Assembly: GCA_938034445.1 (NCBI GenBank)
Contig: CALHLD010000005.1
Coordinates: forward strand, 1-64,000
DNA: 64,000 bases
Direction of reading: 5' to 3'
Source: an uncultured archaeon
GTDB taxonomy: Archaea > Thermoproteota > Nitrososphaeria > JACIWG01
In this document: positions 8,695 to 17,272 of the stretch, one piece after another
How the letters are laid out: the number at the start of each line of letters is the position of its first letter
How positions within the stretch are numbered: position 1 is the first letter of the stretch
Position numbers and translations under genes: made by a program
Notes under the pieces: model-generated
Told to the model about the DNA's origin: nothing
Database searches by the model: none
What the model saw: only the letters and a program-made list of their open reading frames with translations

Positions 8695-9141
8695 TTAAAT
8701 ACTATCTTCTAGTTTTTCAAGCATTTCAAGTTCTTTAAGCAGTTTAATCCTCTTCTTTTCAAGCTTCCTTAACTTAACCTTTAGTAAAGCTTTCCTCATC
8801 CTTATATCCTCTATATCGTAAAATTCTTCTTCAATCTTAGGGTTAATGATATAAAATTCTAGGCCTGTGATTTCCTCGTCAAAGAAAAATTTAGGTATAA
8901 CCTTATACTTTAAATAGTAAACCTTTTTAGGTCTACCTTCACTTCTTTCCCTAACATTTTTTGATTCAATAACCTTCGCCTTCTCAAGTATGTCTAAATG
9001 TTTTAGGACTGCTGGAACACTAATGTTTAATTCTTTAGCAATCTCTTCAATTGAAAGAGGCCTTTCTCTAAGCATTTCAAGTATCTTAAACCTATTTAAT
9101 GTACCAATCATTTCCAAAAGTTCTTCTATCTTTATATCCAT
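8695..9141 (-). CDS. Phr-like winged-helix heat-shock regulator
   Basis: The 148-residue protein has an N-terminal ArsR-type winged helix (SIEEIAKELNISVPAVLKHL, about residues 30-50), then a wing with the charged ERSEGRPKKVYYLK, and a C-terminal Lys/Glu-rich coiled coil. This layout, including the RGRPxKxYY-like wing, matches Phr, the Pyrococcus repressor of hsp20 and an AAA+ ATPase gene. Here the gene is divergent from hsp20, which is itself followed by the AAA+ ATPase CDC48. Inference: it represses this heat-shock locus through the operator at 9182-9202. Another ArsR-type role is possible. Confidence 0.75.
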   Translation of the reverse strand: MDIKIEELLEMIGTLNRFKILEMLRERPLSIEEIAKELNISVPAVLKHLDILEKAKVIESKNVRERSEGRPKKVYYLKYKVIPKFFFDEEITGLEFYIINPKIEEEFYDIEDIRMRKALLKVKLRKLEKKRIKLLKELEMLEKLEDSI

Positions 9142-9172
9142 AGCCCTATCGCTTCAGCATTGGATAGAAAGA

Positions 9173-9202
9173 TTTATAAACTTAACCTTTGGTTAATTAA
9201 CC
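9173..9202 (+). promoter_or_regulatory. hsp20 promoter: TATA box plus overlapping inverted-repeat operator
   Basis: TTTATAAA (9173-9180) is a TATA box about 25 nt before the expected transcript start. It is followed at once by TTAACC-TTT-GGTTAA-TTAACC (9182-9202), which contains two overlapping dyads: TTAACC/GGTTAA around TTT, and the perfect 12-bp palindrome GGTTAATTAACC (9191-9202). A protein bound there would block the initiation site, fitting repression by the divergent Phr-like regulator. Confidence 0.7.
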
Positions 9203-9212
9203 GGTGGTAAAT

Positions 9213-9716
9213 ATGTTTGATGAAAGAAGATTTGAAGAATTCTTTGAAGAACTAGAGGAATTCATAGAGAAGACGATGGAGGACCTAGAGAAGTCCATAA
9301 AAAACTTGCTAAAGAGCGACTACACTAAAACATTTTATAAACCAAAACTTTACGGTTTCTCCATACAACTGGATGAAAACGGTCTTCCCAAGATAACAAA
9401 ATTCGGTGACAGCTTCCTGACATCATCTGAAGAAAGGACACCATTCTACGACCAGTACTTGGACAAGAATAGGAACCTATTAACAATAATATTCGAGGTA
9501 CCTGGTGTCGAAAAAGAGGACATACAACTAAAATCTTCTTCAACAAAACTAATACTTGATGCGAGAAGCGAGGACAGAAAATATCATGCGGAAGTTGACT
9601 TAGAAGCTGAAGTCGACCCATCGACGGCCACATGCTCCTTCAAAAACGGAATACTTACAGTATCATTTAAGACAAAAAGCAAAAGCGACGAGTTTACAAA
9701 TTTAAGTATAAGTTAA
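9213..9716 (+). CDS. hsp20: Small heat-shock protein Hsp20
   Basis: This is an ATP-independent chaperone of the alpha-crystallin family. It has a charged, helical N-terminal arm (FEEFFEELEEFIEKTM...) and an alpha-crystallin domain from about residue 85 (LLTIIFEVPGVEKEDIQLK through FKNGILTVSFKTK). The GVEKEDI and NGILTV signatures are clear. ATG 9213 is preferred over the upstream GTG 9204 of the ORF track, because GGTGG (9203-9207) is then a properly spaced ribosome-binding site. It lies 24 nt upstream of cdc48, so the two form a heat-shock operon. Confidence 0.92.
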   Translation: MFDERRFEEFFEELEEFIEKTMEDLEKSIKNLLKSDYTKTFYKPKLYGFSIQLDENGLPKITKFGDSFLTSSEERTPFYDQYLDKNRNLLTIIFEVPGVEKEDIQLKSSSTKLILDARSEDRKYHAEVDLEAEVDPSTATCSFKNGILTVSFKTKSKSDEFTNLSIS

Positions 9717-9740
9717 ACAATAATATGTAGGTGGTAGGAG

Positions 9741-11909
9741 TTGAGTGAAGGTATAAGGCTTCAAGTAATGGAAGCCTATCCAAGAGATGTTGGAAGAGGT
9801 ATAGCGAGAGTCGACTATTCAGTTATGGACGCCCTCCAAGCTCATACAGGTGACGTTATAGAAATTAGGGGAAGGAAGAGGACTGTAGCAAAGGTTTTAC
9901 CCGTACATCCATCAGATGAAGGCAAAGATATTATAAGAATTGATGGAATCACAAGAAGCAATGCAGATGTCCCTCTGGGGGATACTGTTATTGTCAGAAA
10001 GATTAATGCGCTTCCCGCTGAAAGGGTAACATTAATTCCTCCAGAAGGATATCCTCCCCTTGATAAAAGATACTTTTCTGAAGTTTTAGAAAGCATTGCA
10101 GTGACAAAGGGTGACAATATTATAGTACCATATTTTGGAAGCAAACTTATATTCAATGTTGCATCCGTATACCCGAACGCTGACGCGGTAGTTATAACAA
10201 AAAGAACTGAATTCATAATTTCTGAAAAGAGTGCTGCATTACGTGGGATACCGCAGATAACTTATGAGGACATAGGTGGACTGAAGGAGGAAATACAGAA
10301 GGTTAGAGAAATGATCGAACTACCACTAAGGCATCCTGAAATTTTTGAAAAACTTGGCATAGAGCCTCCAAAGGGTGTACTCTTGTATGGTCCACCTGGC
10401 ACTGGTAAAACATTGCTCGCAAAGGCTGTTGCAAACGAAAGCAACGCTTACTTTATAAGCATAGGCGGCCCAGAAATCATGAGCAAATATTATGGTGAAT
10501 CTGAAGCAAGATTAAGAGAAATATTTAAGGAGGCAAAGGAAAAGGCGCCCTCAATAATATTCATAGACGAAATAGACTCTATAGCTCCAAAACGTGAGGA
10601 AGTAACTGGAGAAGTTGAAAGAAGAGTCGTAAGCCAGCTTCTTTCACTAATGGATGGACTTGAAGCCAGAGGAAAAGTGATAGTTATTGCTGCAACAAAC
10701 AGACCAAACGCACTTGACCCAGCTCTAAGGCGTCCTGGAAGATTTGACAGAGAAATAGAAATAAAGGTTCCAGACAAGAAGGGTAGGCTAGAAATTCTTC
10801 AAATACATACAAGGAACATGCCTCTAGCACCTGATGTTGACCTTGAAAAGCTAGCCGCACTAACACACGGTTTTGTTGGCGCTGACCTAGAATATTTGTG
10901 CAAAGAAGCAGCAATGAAGGCTCTTAGGAGGGTTCTGCCAGAACTCAAGCTTGACGAGGATAGAATAGACTACGAAACCCTAAACAAGCTTCAAGTAACG
11001 ATGTCCGACTTCGAAAAGGCCCTTAAGGATGTTCAACCGTCAGCACTTAGGGAAGTCTTCTTAGAAACTCCAAATGTTAGATGGAGTGACATCGGTGGAC
11101 TAGAAAATGTGAAAAAGGAACTTCAAGAGGCTATAGAATGGCCTCTAAAATTTCCAGAAGTATATAAGAAGGTAGGTTATAAGATGCCTAAAGGTATACT
11201 CTTGTATGGTCCACCTGGCACTGGTAAAACATTGCTCGCAAAGGCTGTTGCAACAGAAAGTGAAGTAAACTTCATAAGTGTAAGAGGTCCAGAACTGCTT
11301 TCGAAATGGGTTGGAGAGTCAGAAAGAGGAATACGTGAAGTATTTAGGAAAGCAAGACAGGCAGCGCCATGTATAATATTCTTCGATGAAATAGACTCAC
11401 TAGCACCCATAAGAGGATATGGGCTGGGAGAAAGCATGGTTACAGAAAGAGTTGTAAGCCAGCTCCTTACAGAACTTGATGGAATACAAGAACTACAAGA
11501 TGTGATAGTGCTTGCGGCAACAAACAGAATAGACATGGTTGACCCAGCCCTACTGAGAGCAGGAAGATTTGACAAGCTAATATATGTCCCATTACCCGAC
11601 AGGGCAGCAAGAAAACAGATACTAGAAATACACTTCAAAGGCAAGCCCCTATCTCCGGAAGTAAGCATCGACAGAATCGCTGACATAACAGACGGCTTTT
11701 CTGGAGCAGACTTGGCTGCAATAGCAAATACAGCCGTATCTCTTGTAGTACAAGAGTTTGTGTCAAAATATCCTACTCCAGAAGAGGCTAAAAAACATCT
11801 TGAGGAAGCAATGATAACACAGAGGCACGTGGACCAGGCAATAAATAGGGTAAAAGCAACTAAAGAGGGTCGCCTACCAGAAAAAGAGATAAAGCCATAT
11901 TATAGGTAA
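9741..11909 (+). CDS. CDC48/VAT AAA+ ATPase
   Basis: This is an archaeal p97/VAT unfoldase, 722 residues. It has an N-domain (about 1-165, [19 protein letters not shown]), D1 with Walker A GPPGTGKT (about 216) and Walker [10 protein letters not shown], and D2 with Walker A (about 489) and Walker [10 protein letters not shown]. Arg fingers in RRPGRFD and LRAGRFD are present. The C-terminus ends PYYR, compatible with an HbYX-like proteasome-docking tail. TTG 9741 is the start, with GTGGTAGGAG upstream. It is co-directional with hsp20. The two Walker A regions share a 57-nt identical block (see repeats). Confidence 0.97.
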   Translation: MSEGIRLQVMEAYPRDVGRGIARVDYSVMDALQAHTGDVIEIRGRKRTVAKVLPVHPSDEGKDIIRIDGITRSNADVPLGDTVIVRKINALPAERVTLIPPEGYPPLDKRYFSEVLESIAVTKGDNIIVPYFGSKLIFNVASVYPNADAVVITKRTEFIISEKSAALRGIPQITYEDIGGLKEEIQKVREMIELPLRHPEIFEKLGIEPPKGVLLYGPPGTGKTLLAKAVANESNAYFISIGGPEIMSKYYGESEARLREIFKEAKEKAPSIIFIDEIDSIAPKREEVTGEVERRVVSQLLSLMDGLEARGKVIVIAATNRPNALDPALRRPGRFDREIEIKVPDKKGRLEILQIHTRNMPLAPDVDLEKLAALTHGFVGADLEYLCKEAAMKALRRVLPELKLDEDRIDYETLNKLQVTMSDFEKALKDVQPSALREVFLETPNVRWSDIGGLENVKKELQEAIEWPLKFPEVYKKVGYKMPKGILLYGPPGTGKTLLAKAVATESEVNFISVRGPELLSKWVGESERGIREVFRKARQAAPCIIFFDEIDSLAPIRGYGLGESMVTERVVSQLLTELDGIQELQDVIVLAATNRIDMVDPALLRAGRFDKLIYVPLPDRAARKQILEIHFKGKPLSPEVSIDRIADITDGFSGADLAAIANTAVSLVVQEFVSKYPTPEEAKKHLEEAMITQRHVDQAINRVKATKEGRLPEKEIKPYYR
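10378..10434 (+). repeat. 57-nt identical block, D1 Walker A copy
   Basis: This segment starting TACTCTTGTATGGTCC and ending GCTGTTGCAA is base-for-base identical to 11197-11253. It encodes the D1 Walker A region. Flanking bases differ at once on both sides, and the rest of D1 and D2 is well diverged. Identity includes all synonymous positions, which suggests intragenic gene conversion. Confidence 0.9.
11197..11253 (+). repeat. 57-nt identical block, D2 Walker A copy
   Basis: This is the second copy of the block at 10378-10434, encoding the Walker A region of D2 of the same CDC48 gene. Confidence 0.9.
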
Positions 11910-11944
11910 CAAACCATTTATTACACTCCTCCTTTTCACCCTTT

Positions 11945-13528
11945 TTGATGCAAGTAATTGGAAAGGGTACGTGGATAGACCTTGTGGCATATAAGGTTAT
12001 AGAGCGAGAAAAAAGTCTAGGTCGTCCCCTAAACCTTATCCGAGTAGAAAGTGGTTTAGGCGCATCAGGAATACCCCATATAGGAAGTCTGGCTGATGCT
12101 GCAAGGGCTGCTGCAGTAAAACTTGCCCTAGAAAATTTAGGCTACAAGTCCGAATTTATAGCATTTTCAGACGACATGGACGGACTAAGAAAGGTTCCTC
12201 AAGGTCTTCCAGAATGGTTAAACAACTACCTCGCCTATCCAGTTTCATCGATTCCAGACCCATTCAAGTGCCACGAAAGCTATGGCTCACATATGAGCTC
12301 CATGCTCATTGACGCTATGGAAAAATGTGGTATAGAATTCAATTTCATGAGCGGTAGAGATGCTTACAGAAAAGGCATATACAAGAAACAGGCTGTAAAA
12401 ATTTTGGAGAACTGGGAAAAAATTGGTCAAGCAATAGAAGAGATTACTGGACAAACAAAATTTAGAACACAACTTCCATACTTTCCAATATGCGAAAACT
12501 GTCACAGAATATATCTGGCAAAGGCTACAGCATATAATACAAAAACTCAAAGAGTCATGTACAAGTGTGAGGGCACAGAAATAAGAAAAAAGTTTATTAA
12601 AGGATGCGGCCACGAAGGTGAAACAAAAATAGACAGCGATCAAGGCAAACTCGCTTGGAAGGTAGAATTTGCAGCAAGATGGGCTTCACTTGACATAAGA
12701 TATGAAGCCTATGGAAAAGATATCGCTGACTCTGTAAAGGTAAACGATTGGGTTTCAGACAACATATTAAATTTTCCACACCCATATCATGTACGATATG
12801 AAATGTTTTTAGACAAGGGAGGAAAAAAGATTTCAAAATCTGCAGGAAATGTTTTCACACCACAAACATGGCTAAGGTATGGTACACCCCAATCCCTACT
12901 ACTCCTATTATACAAAAGGATAATTGGAACACGAACTCTTTCAATAGAAGATATACCAAATTATATGGATGAAGTTGACCAAATTGAGGAAATATACTTT
13001 AGCAAAAAGGAACCTTCAAGCATGTGGGAAATAAAACTTAGAGGCCTATACGAGTATATTCACCTTCTAAAGCCTCCAGAAAAGCCGTCAAAGCACATCC
13101 CATATTCTCTGTTGGTACAGTTATGTGCAATAGCTCCGGAAGGGAAAGAAATCGAATATGTTACAAATAAGCTAAAACAGTATGGTATGATAAAAGAAGT
13201 TGATGAAATGATTGTGCAAAGAATAAGGTTAGCACTAAATTGGGCAAAAGAAATGCATGAAGTTAAAAGAGAAAAGGTGCAGTTAAATGAAAAAGAAAAG
13301 CAGATGATAAAAGAATTAATAAGCGCACTAACAAACGACCCAAAAGAATCACAGCAAGCAATATTTCAGACAGCAAAAAAATATGGGGTTGACCCAAAAG
13401 ACTTCTTCAAAACATTATATAAAATACTCTTAGGCACAGAAAGCGGTCCAAGACTAGGTCCATATATAGTGGATATAGGCTTAGAAAAGGCTCGCACAAT
13501 ACTGATTCAAGCAATAGAAGCCAACTAA
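11945..13528 (+). CDS. lysS: Class I lysyl-tRNA synthetase
   Basis: This enzyme charges tRNA-Lys and belongs to the class I type found in most archaea and some bacteria. The 527-residue protein has the HIGH-type motif GIPHIGSLADA (about residue 43) and KMSKS as KKISKSAGN (about 297). A zinc-binding insertion carries the CENC...C...C cysteines between them (about residues 180-220), followed by the helical anticodon-binding C-terminus. It begins 35 nt after cdc48 and may be read from the same transcript. The upstream CTCCTCCTT is unusually pyrimidine-rich, and ATG 11948 could also serve as the start. Confidence 0.95.
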   Translation: MMQVIGKGTWIDLVAYKVIEREKSLGRPLNLIRVESGLGASGIPHIGSLADAARAAAVKLALENLGYKSEFIAFSDDMDGLRKVPQGLPEWLNNYLAYPVSSIPDPFKCHESYGSHMSSMLIDAMEKCGIEFNFMSGRDAYRKGIYKKQAVKILENWEKIGQAIEEITGQTKFRTQLPYFPICENCHRIYLAKATAYNTKTQRVMYKCEGTEIRKKFIKGCGHEGETKIDSDQGKLAWKVEFAARWASLDIRYEAYGKDIADSVKVNDWVSDNILNFPHPYHVRYEMFLDKGGKKISKSAGNVFTPQTWLRYGTPQSLLLLLYKRIIGTRTLSIEDIPNYMDEVDQIEEIYFSKKEPSSMWEIKLRGLYEYIHLLKPPEKPSKHIPYSLLVQLCAIAPEGKEIEYVTNKLKQYGMIKEVDEMIVQRIRLALNWAKEMHEVKREKVQLNEKEKQMIKELISALTNDPKESQQAIFQTAKKYGVDPKDFFKTLYKILLGTESGPRLGPYIVDIGLEKARTILIQAIEAN

Positions 13529-13614
13529 AAAATACTAAATATTTTTTAAGCAAAAGAACTATTTTATTATAGCAGCAACATAATTTAACCACATTAGTTA
13601 ATAGAAAATCACCT

Positions 13615-13968
13615 ATGGACAGAACGCAAATAAAATTAGCTAAAAATATTACAAAAGAATACAAGGAACTATACAATACAGTGGGAACGGTAAAAGATAC
13701 CATTACATCAAAAGAAGTAAAAAAGAATTGTCAAAAAATATTAAATAAAAGCAAAAAAAGCATTGGAAACAAGATCATATCAGCTGGCATAGCATTAATC
13801 GCATTCCCAGACCCAACAATATCAGACATTATCGGAAGCGCGCTTATACTATCAGGACAATACTTAAAAAGGAAATCCCCTATAGGAATAGAAGACGTTT
13901 ACAAACAATTCAATAGAATAAGCTCAGAACTTAAAGAAAACAATTATAAGAACTTCCAATGTTTATAA
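13615..13968 (+). CDS. Small protein with amphipathic/hydrophobic hairpin
   Basis: I do not recognise this 117-residue protein. The N-terminal half is very Lys-rich and helical. A central hydrophobic stretch (IISAGIALIAFPDPTISDIIG, about 60-85) could form a re-entrant membrane hairpin. The C-terminus is basic and helical. It sits at the start of an accessory tract downstream of lysS, next to a broken GNAT gene, and its poly-A-rich codon use (AAA, ATA) is stronger than that of the neighbouring core genes. Confidence 0.5.
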   Translation: MDRTQIKLAKNITKEYKELYNTVGTVKDTITSKEVKKNCQKILNKSKKSIGNKIISAGIALIAFPDPTISDIIGSALILSGQYLKRKSPIGIEDVYKQFNRISSELKENNYKNFQCL

Positions 13969-14042
13969 AAAGTTAACAAATTTTAATATTATTCAAAAAT
14001 GTTTATTACTAAATTAATTCTAGATCAAGCCGTGAATACACA

Positions 14043-14561
14043 TTGATCACAATCAAGGAGGCAAGTAAAGAAGAAATTCAAATACTAAGTAAAAAAATTG
14101 CTGACGCTTTTAGAAGATAAGAACAGTAAACTATATCAAGACAATGTTACAAAATTTGGTATACCAGACGAATATGTGAAAAAAGCTTTTTCAGAAGATG
14201 TTCTTCTAAAATCAGCGGAAACAGGAAAATCAGTATTCTATCTCGCTCTAGAAGACAAAGAAATCATAGGTTTCGCTCAAACCATACAACAAGACGCAGA
14301 AACGATAGAGCTTGACCGCATCATAATTTTCCCACAATATATAAGAAAAGGTATAGGCACTAAACTCTTACAAAAGATAATACAAGACCAAAAACAAAAG
14401 GGTATAAAAAAATCATTGCAACTACAGGAATAGAAGAAAACCAAGCAAAACAATTTTATGAAAAAAATGGTTTCAAACAAATAGATAAAAGAATAATAGA
14501 TACACCGTGGAAGAAAAAATTAGCAATAGTCACATACCAACTTTATTTGGAAAATCAATAA
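14043..14561 (+). pseudogene. GNAT N-acetyltransferase, two compensating frameshifts
   Basis: Three pieces rebuild one GNAT protein. Frame A from TTG 14043 gives ITIKEASKEEIQILSKKIAD then a stop. Frame B (track ORF 14098-14433) carries the core with FYLALEDKEIIGFAQ and the acetyl-CoA loop YIRKGIGTKLL. Frame A resumes after A7 (14405-14411) with ATTGIEENQAKQFYEKNGF and ends at TAA 14561. The first shift (about 14105-14115) is +1 and the second, in the A7 run, is -1. The preserved sequence on both sides implies recent damage or sequencing indels. The substrate is unknown. Confidence 0.75.
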
Positions 14562-14736
14562 TTATATAATCTCTAACTTTAATATTTGTGTTAGCTCTAT
14601 AATTTTAGCCAGTTTGAACATAGTGTAAACATAATATTTTTCTGATCATCAAGGATGAAATTTAAGAACTATTCAATTAATTCTGTAACAGAAAATTTTA
14701 AAGAAAATGTTTAAAAACAAAGTTTTTTTTAGAAAA

Positions 14737-14746
14737 ATTTAAATAA
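14737..14746 (+). promoter_or_regulatory. TATA box of the HdrA-like/ferredoxin operon
   Basis: ATTTAAATAA lies about 40 nt before the ATG at 14778. The leader carries the ribosome-binding site AGGGTGATG. It follows a 170-nt AT-rich stretch with no coding signal. Confidence 0.55.
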
Positions 14747-14777
14747 GTTAATAGGCGGACCTAAAGGGTGATGTATT

Positions 14778-15161
14778 ATGGTTGAGAAACCAAGATTTAT
14801 AATGTGTATTTGTACGGGAGAATGCCCAGGTTTTGCAAAACTTGACCTCTGGAAGCTTGTAAATTTTGTCAGAAGAGAATTAGATGTTGAATACGCAATA
14901 GTGCACCCACAATTATGTGTTGATGATGGCGACAGATTTTGGAAAGACTATCTTAAAGAAAATGGAAAAGATATAGTATACATTGTTGGTGCATGTGACC
15001 CTAAAATGCAAAATAAGATGTTCAAGGAAGTTTTTAAGTCAAAAGGTTTGGATGTTGAGAAGCAATTGGTTTCACTGGATTTAAGGAACATGAGCACAGA
15101 GGAAGCGATGAGGAAGGTGGAAGAGACTGTTAATAAAGTAGTAGGTAAAGCGAGTTCATAG
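14778..15161 (+). CDS. Stand-alone HdrA N-terminal-domain protein
   Basis: The 127-residue protein aligns by eye with the N-terminal domain of HdrA. It has a Cys-rich start (CICTGECPG), LCVDDGDRFWKDYL (the CsDDGQ segment), VGACDPKMQNKMF (the vaSCTPrtHeplF segment) and DLRNMSTEEA. The FAD- and CoM/ferredoxin-binding remainder of HdrA is missing, so it is not a heterodisulfide reductase by itself. The four conserved cysteines (positions about 10-16, 49 and 77) could hold an Fe-S cluster. The ferredoxin starting 33 nt later is the obvious electron partner. Confidence 0.65.
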   Translation: MVEKPRFIMCICTGECPGFAKLDLWKLVNFVRRELDVEYAIVHPQLCVDDGDRFWKDYLKENGKDIVYIVGACDPKMQNKMFKEVFKSKGLDVEKQLVSLDLRNMSTEEAMRKVEETVNKVVGKASS

Positions 15162-15194
15162 AAGATTTAGTAAAAATGTAAATCTGGTGAGATT

Positions 15195-15458
15195 ATGGAT
15201 ATCCCACGCGAAGAAATACCTTGGTTTCCATCAATAAACTATGAAAAGTGCATTGGATGTTTGACCTGCGTAAGTATGTGCCCAAACAATGTGTATGATG
15301 TCGAGGGGAATGAGCCTCATCCAGTAGTCAAGAACCCCTACAATTGTGTCGTCGGATGCCAATCTTGTGCAAAAATGTGTCCAGGTAAGGCAATAAGTTT
15401 CCCATCAAGAGAAGAACTTATTAAGATCTTAAGAGAATTAAGACGAAAATATTCTTAA
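15195..15458 (+). CDS. 2[4Fe-4S] ferredoxin
   Basis: This is an 87-residue electron carrier with two cluster motifs, CIGCLTCVSMCP and CVVGCQSCAKMCP. The second first-cysteine spacing (CxxxCxxC) is one residue longer than the canonical CxxCxxC. It starts at ATG 15195 with GGTGAG upstream and follows the HdrA-domain gene by 33 nt, so the pair forms a small redox operon. Confidence 0.85.
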   Translation: MDIPREEIPWFPSINYEKCIGCLTCVSMCPNNVYDVEGNEPHPVVKNPYNCVVGCQSCAKMCPGKAISFPSREELIKILRELRRKYS

Positions 15459-15898
15459 TAGAACTCGAACGTAAATATTTAAATGAAAAATTTCTTAATC
15501 ATCCAAAAATTCAAAGAAACTTTGATAAGAGACTTCTGTTAAATTTAGTTGGTTCATAAATCTTAATATAAAACTAAAACATCTACAAACAGGTTGCAAA
15601 AATGAGGAAAGTTGAATATAAAAAGTAGTAAAATCTTTAAGACATTAGTGAAAAACAACTATACTGGCGCCATAAAAACTTTTGGAACAAGAATTGAATT
15701 CAACGCCTACCTCATTAGAATATTCTACTATCTTAGATCGAATGGAAAGTAAGAAACAAAACCCTTATGTTCTCAAAAACATATCAGAGAAAAATTACAC
15801 GTGTGTGGCTTGTAGTTAAACATCAGATGAAAACACTATTGACAATAGACAAACGGATAAAAAATAAAAATATAACAAAGCAAGCATACAATATGAGT
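15459..15898. other. Intergenic stretch with one weak small ORF
   Basis: This is AT-rich sequence between the ferredoxin gene and tRNA-Arg. A 46-codon ORF (TTG 15612 to TAA 15752, NIKSSKIFKTLVKNN... ending IRIFYYLRSNGK) has a coherent basic/aromatic composition and may be a gene remnant, but it has no clear ribosome-binding site. AAAAATATAAC near 15867 may be the tRNA promoter. The track ORF 15767-15985 reads through the tRNA and is not real. Confidence 0.4.
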
Positions 15899-15974
15899 GG
15901 GCCCGTGGCCCAGAATGGACTAAGGCATCGGCCTGCGGAGCCGAAGATCGTGGGTTCAAGTCCCACCGGGCCCG
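15899..15974 (+). tRNA. tRNA-Arg (anticodon GCG)
   Basis: A complete cloverleaf folds by hand. The acceptor is GGGCCCG/CGGGCCC with discriminator G. The D stem is GCC/GGC. The anticodon stem is TCGGC/GCCGA around loop CTGCGGA (anticodon GCG at 15935-15937). The variable loop is AGATC and the T arm is GTGGG-TTCAAGT-CCCAC. There is no intron and CCA is not encoded. It decodes CGC and CGU. Confidence 0.96.
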
Positions 15975-16014
15975 CTTCTAATTGAGTCCAAATCATTGAC
16001 TAATACAGTAGTAT

Positions 16015-16657
16015 TTATTCATTTAATAGCAAAATTGTTCTAGTCAAGTTTAACCAAACAATTTGCAAGTATAAGCTGATTTTGTCAAGCAGTGTCTTCA
16101 TAAGACCAAATATAAAACCAGTGAAAATTAAGACTACGTTCGAGTATATGTTGGAAACGTTAGCGAGTTTTAAAGGATGCCCTGGAATTACTGATAGCTT
16201 CCAAACTTTATCAAGTTCAATAGCACAGTCTCCTACCTGTTTTCCTATAGTAGCCAACAGATCTTACATCGTTGTCATGAATCTTCTAGACAGAGAAATA
16301 GAGATGCATCCTGTTCAAAATGATACTCCTTTTATGCGTTTAGCAATGTCCCCCCCAATTTGCTGTATGCTTCCTTCCCGTTGGCTCCTTGCGCTAAAGC
16401 ATTTAACAAGCTATCAGATTTTAATTTTCTGATAAGTTTACATTCTAAAATAATTAAAGGCATACTCTTAACTAATCTGTTAAGAAACAAAGAAAAGTGT
16501 CATTAAGCCCTGAATATTTTTTGCAGTGTATTTTTAGGGTTATACCCTTGTTAAGCAAAGTGTTTAGGAAAGCAAGCAGAGTTACGCCGCCATCGCCTGC
16601 GGCTACATTTAGCCATAAAGGGATGAACCCCATAGATCCTAACGTGGCCAGTATCAT
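16015..16657 (-). pseudogene. Decayed membrane-protein-like sequence 3' of tRNA-Arg
   Basis: The minus strand carries protein-like pieces in shifting frames: LGSMGFIPLWLNVAAGDGG (near 16640), NALAQGANGKEAYSKLGG (near 16380), and IGKQVGDCAIELDKVWKL followed by the hydrophobic NVVLIFTGFIFGLMKTLL (near 16100). Stops and shifts separate them. This looks like a gene in advanced decay, possibly a membrane protein. The plus-strand ORF 16082-16432 is its shadow. I cannot name the ancestor. Confidence 0.35.
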
Positions 16658-16723
16658 TTCCTGACGCTCTCTATAGAAATTCTCAGTTTGTTGCCCTAAA
16701 GGTTTTCACTGTAGACAGAAAGA

Positions 16724-16747
16724 TTTATTTGTATACAACCTGTATAC
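16724..16747 (+). promoter_or_regulatory. Promoter/operator of the RHH-NTase/HEPN pair
   Basis: A TATA-like TTTATTT (16724-16730) is followed by two GTATAC palindromes (16731-16736 and 16742-16747) spaced 11 bp start to start, ending 6 nt before the ATG. One-helical-turn spacing of short palindromes is typical for ribbon-helix-helix dimers. The first gene's own RHH domain is the likely ligand, giving autorepression. Confidence 0.65.
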
Positions 16748-16753
16748 GATGGT

Positions 16754-17272
16754 ATGAGTGTTGTTGTCCCTGTCAGGGTTTCGAGGGTAATAGCCGAAAA
16801 GATTAAGGAGTTAGTTGATACTGGACTTTATTCGAATCGAAGCAACCTTATTCGTGAAGCTTTAAGAAGGTTTATAATTTCTGAAAGTATGCTTACACGA
16901 AAGGTCGATCTTGAAAAAATCGCGGTAATAGTTTCTGCAATGATTTCTTGGAATGAAAATTCAGTGAGGGACATCATATTATTTGGCTCAGTAGCCCGTA
17001 GGGAGGCAACAGTAGAAAGTGACATTGACCTACTTGTATTGGTTGAAAATGCTGAAAGTTGGGTTGTTAGGCAACGTCTCTACGGGTTAATTTACGCGGT
17101 AATTCCCACTCTTGAGGTGGATGTTTCCTTGATTGTGATTAATAGAAAACGTTTTATCCGAATGGTTGATGAAGGAGATCCTTTCGCTCTATCGGTTATT
17201 AGGGAAGGTATCCAACTTTATGGAGGTTTTTTGATTGAATATAGCAAAAGCACACTTGGAAAAGGCTGTTGA
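16754..17272 (+). CDS. RHH-nucleotidyltransferase (MNT-type) fusion protein
   Basis: Residues 1-50 are a CopG/MetJ-type ribbon-helix-helix (VVVPVRVSRVIAEKIKELV ... SNRSNLIREALRRF). Residues about 70-170 are a minimal nucleotidyltransferase with FGSVARREATVESDIDLLV (GSxAR...DxD) and a third acidic strand at LEVDVSLIV. MNT proteins neutralise HEPN RNase toxins, in studied cases by AMPylating or polyadenylating a Tyr next to the HEPN active site. The RHH fusion would let the antitoxin bind its own promoter. It overlaps the HEPN gene by 38 nt. ATG 16754 probably lies at the 5' end of a nearly leaderless transcript. Confidence 0.85.
   Translation: MSVVVPVRVSRVIAEKIKELVDTGLYSNRSNLIREALRRFIISESMLTRKVDLEKIAVIVSAMISWNENSVRDIILFGSVARREATVESDIDLLVLVENAESWVVRQRLYGLIYAVIPTLEVDVSLIVINRKRFIRMVDEGDPFALSVIREGIQLYGGFLIEYSKSTLGKGC

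Noticed and set aside
15767-15985. 72-aa ORF
   Set aside because: It reads straight through tRNA-Arg; its C-terminus is a translation of the tRNA.
16082-16432. 116-aa plus-strand ORF
   Set aside because: It lacks a ribosome-binding site, and the minus strand carries more protein-like remnants, so this looks like a shadow.
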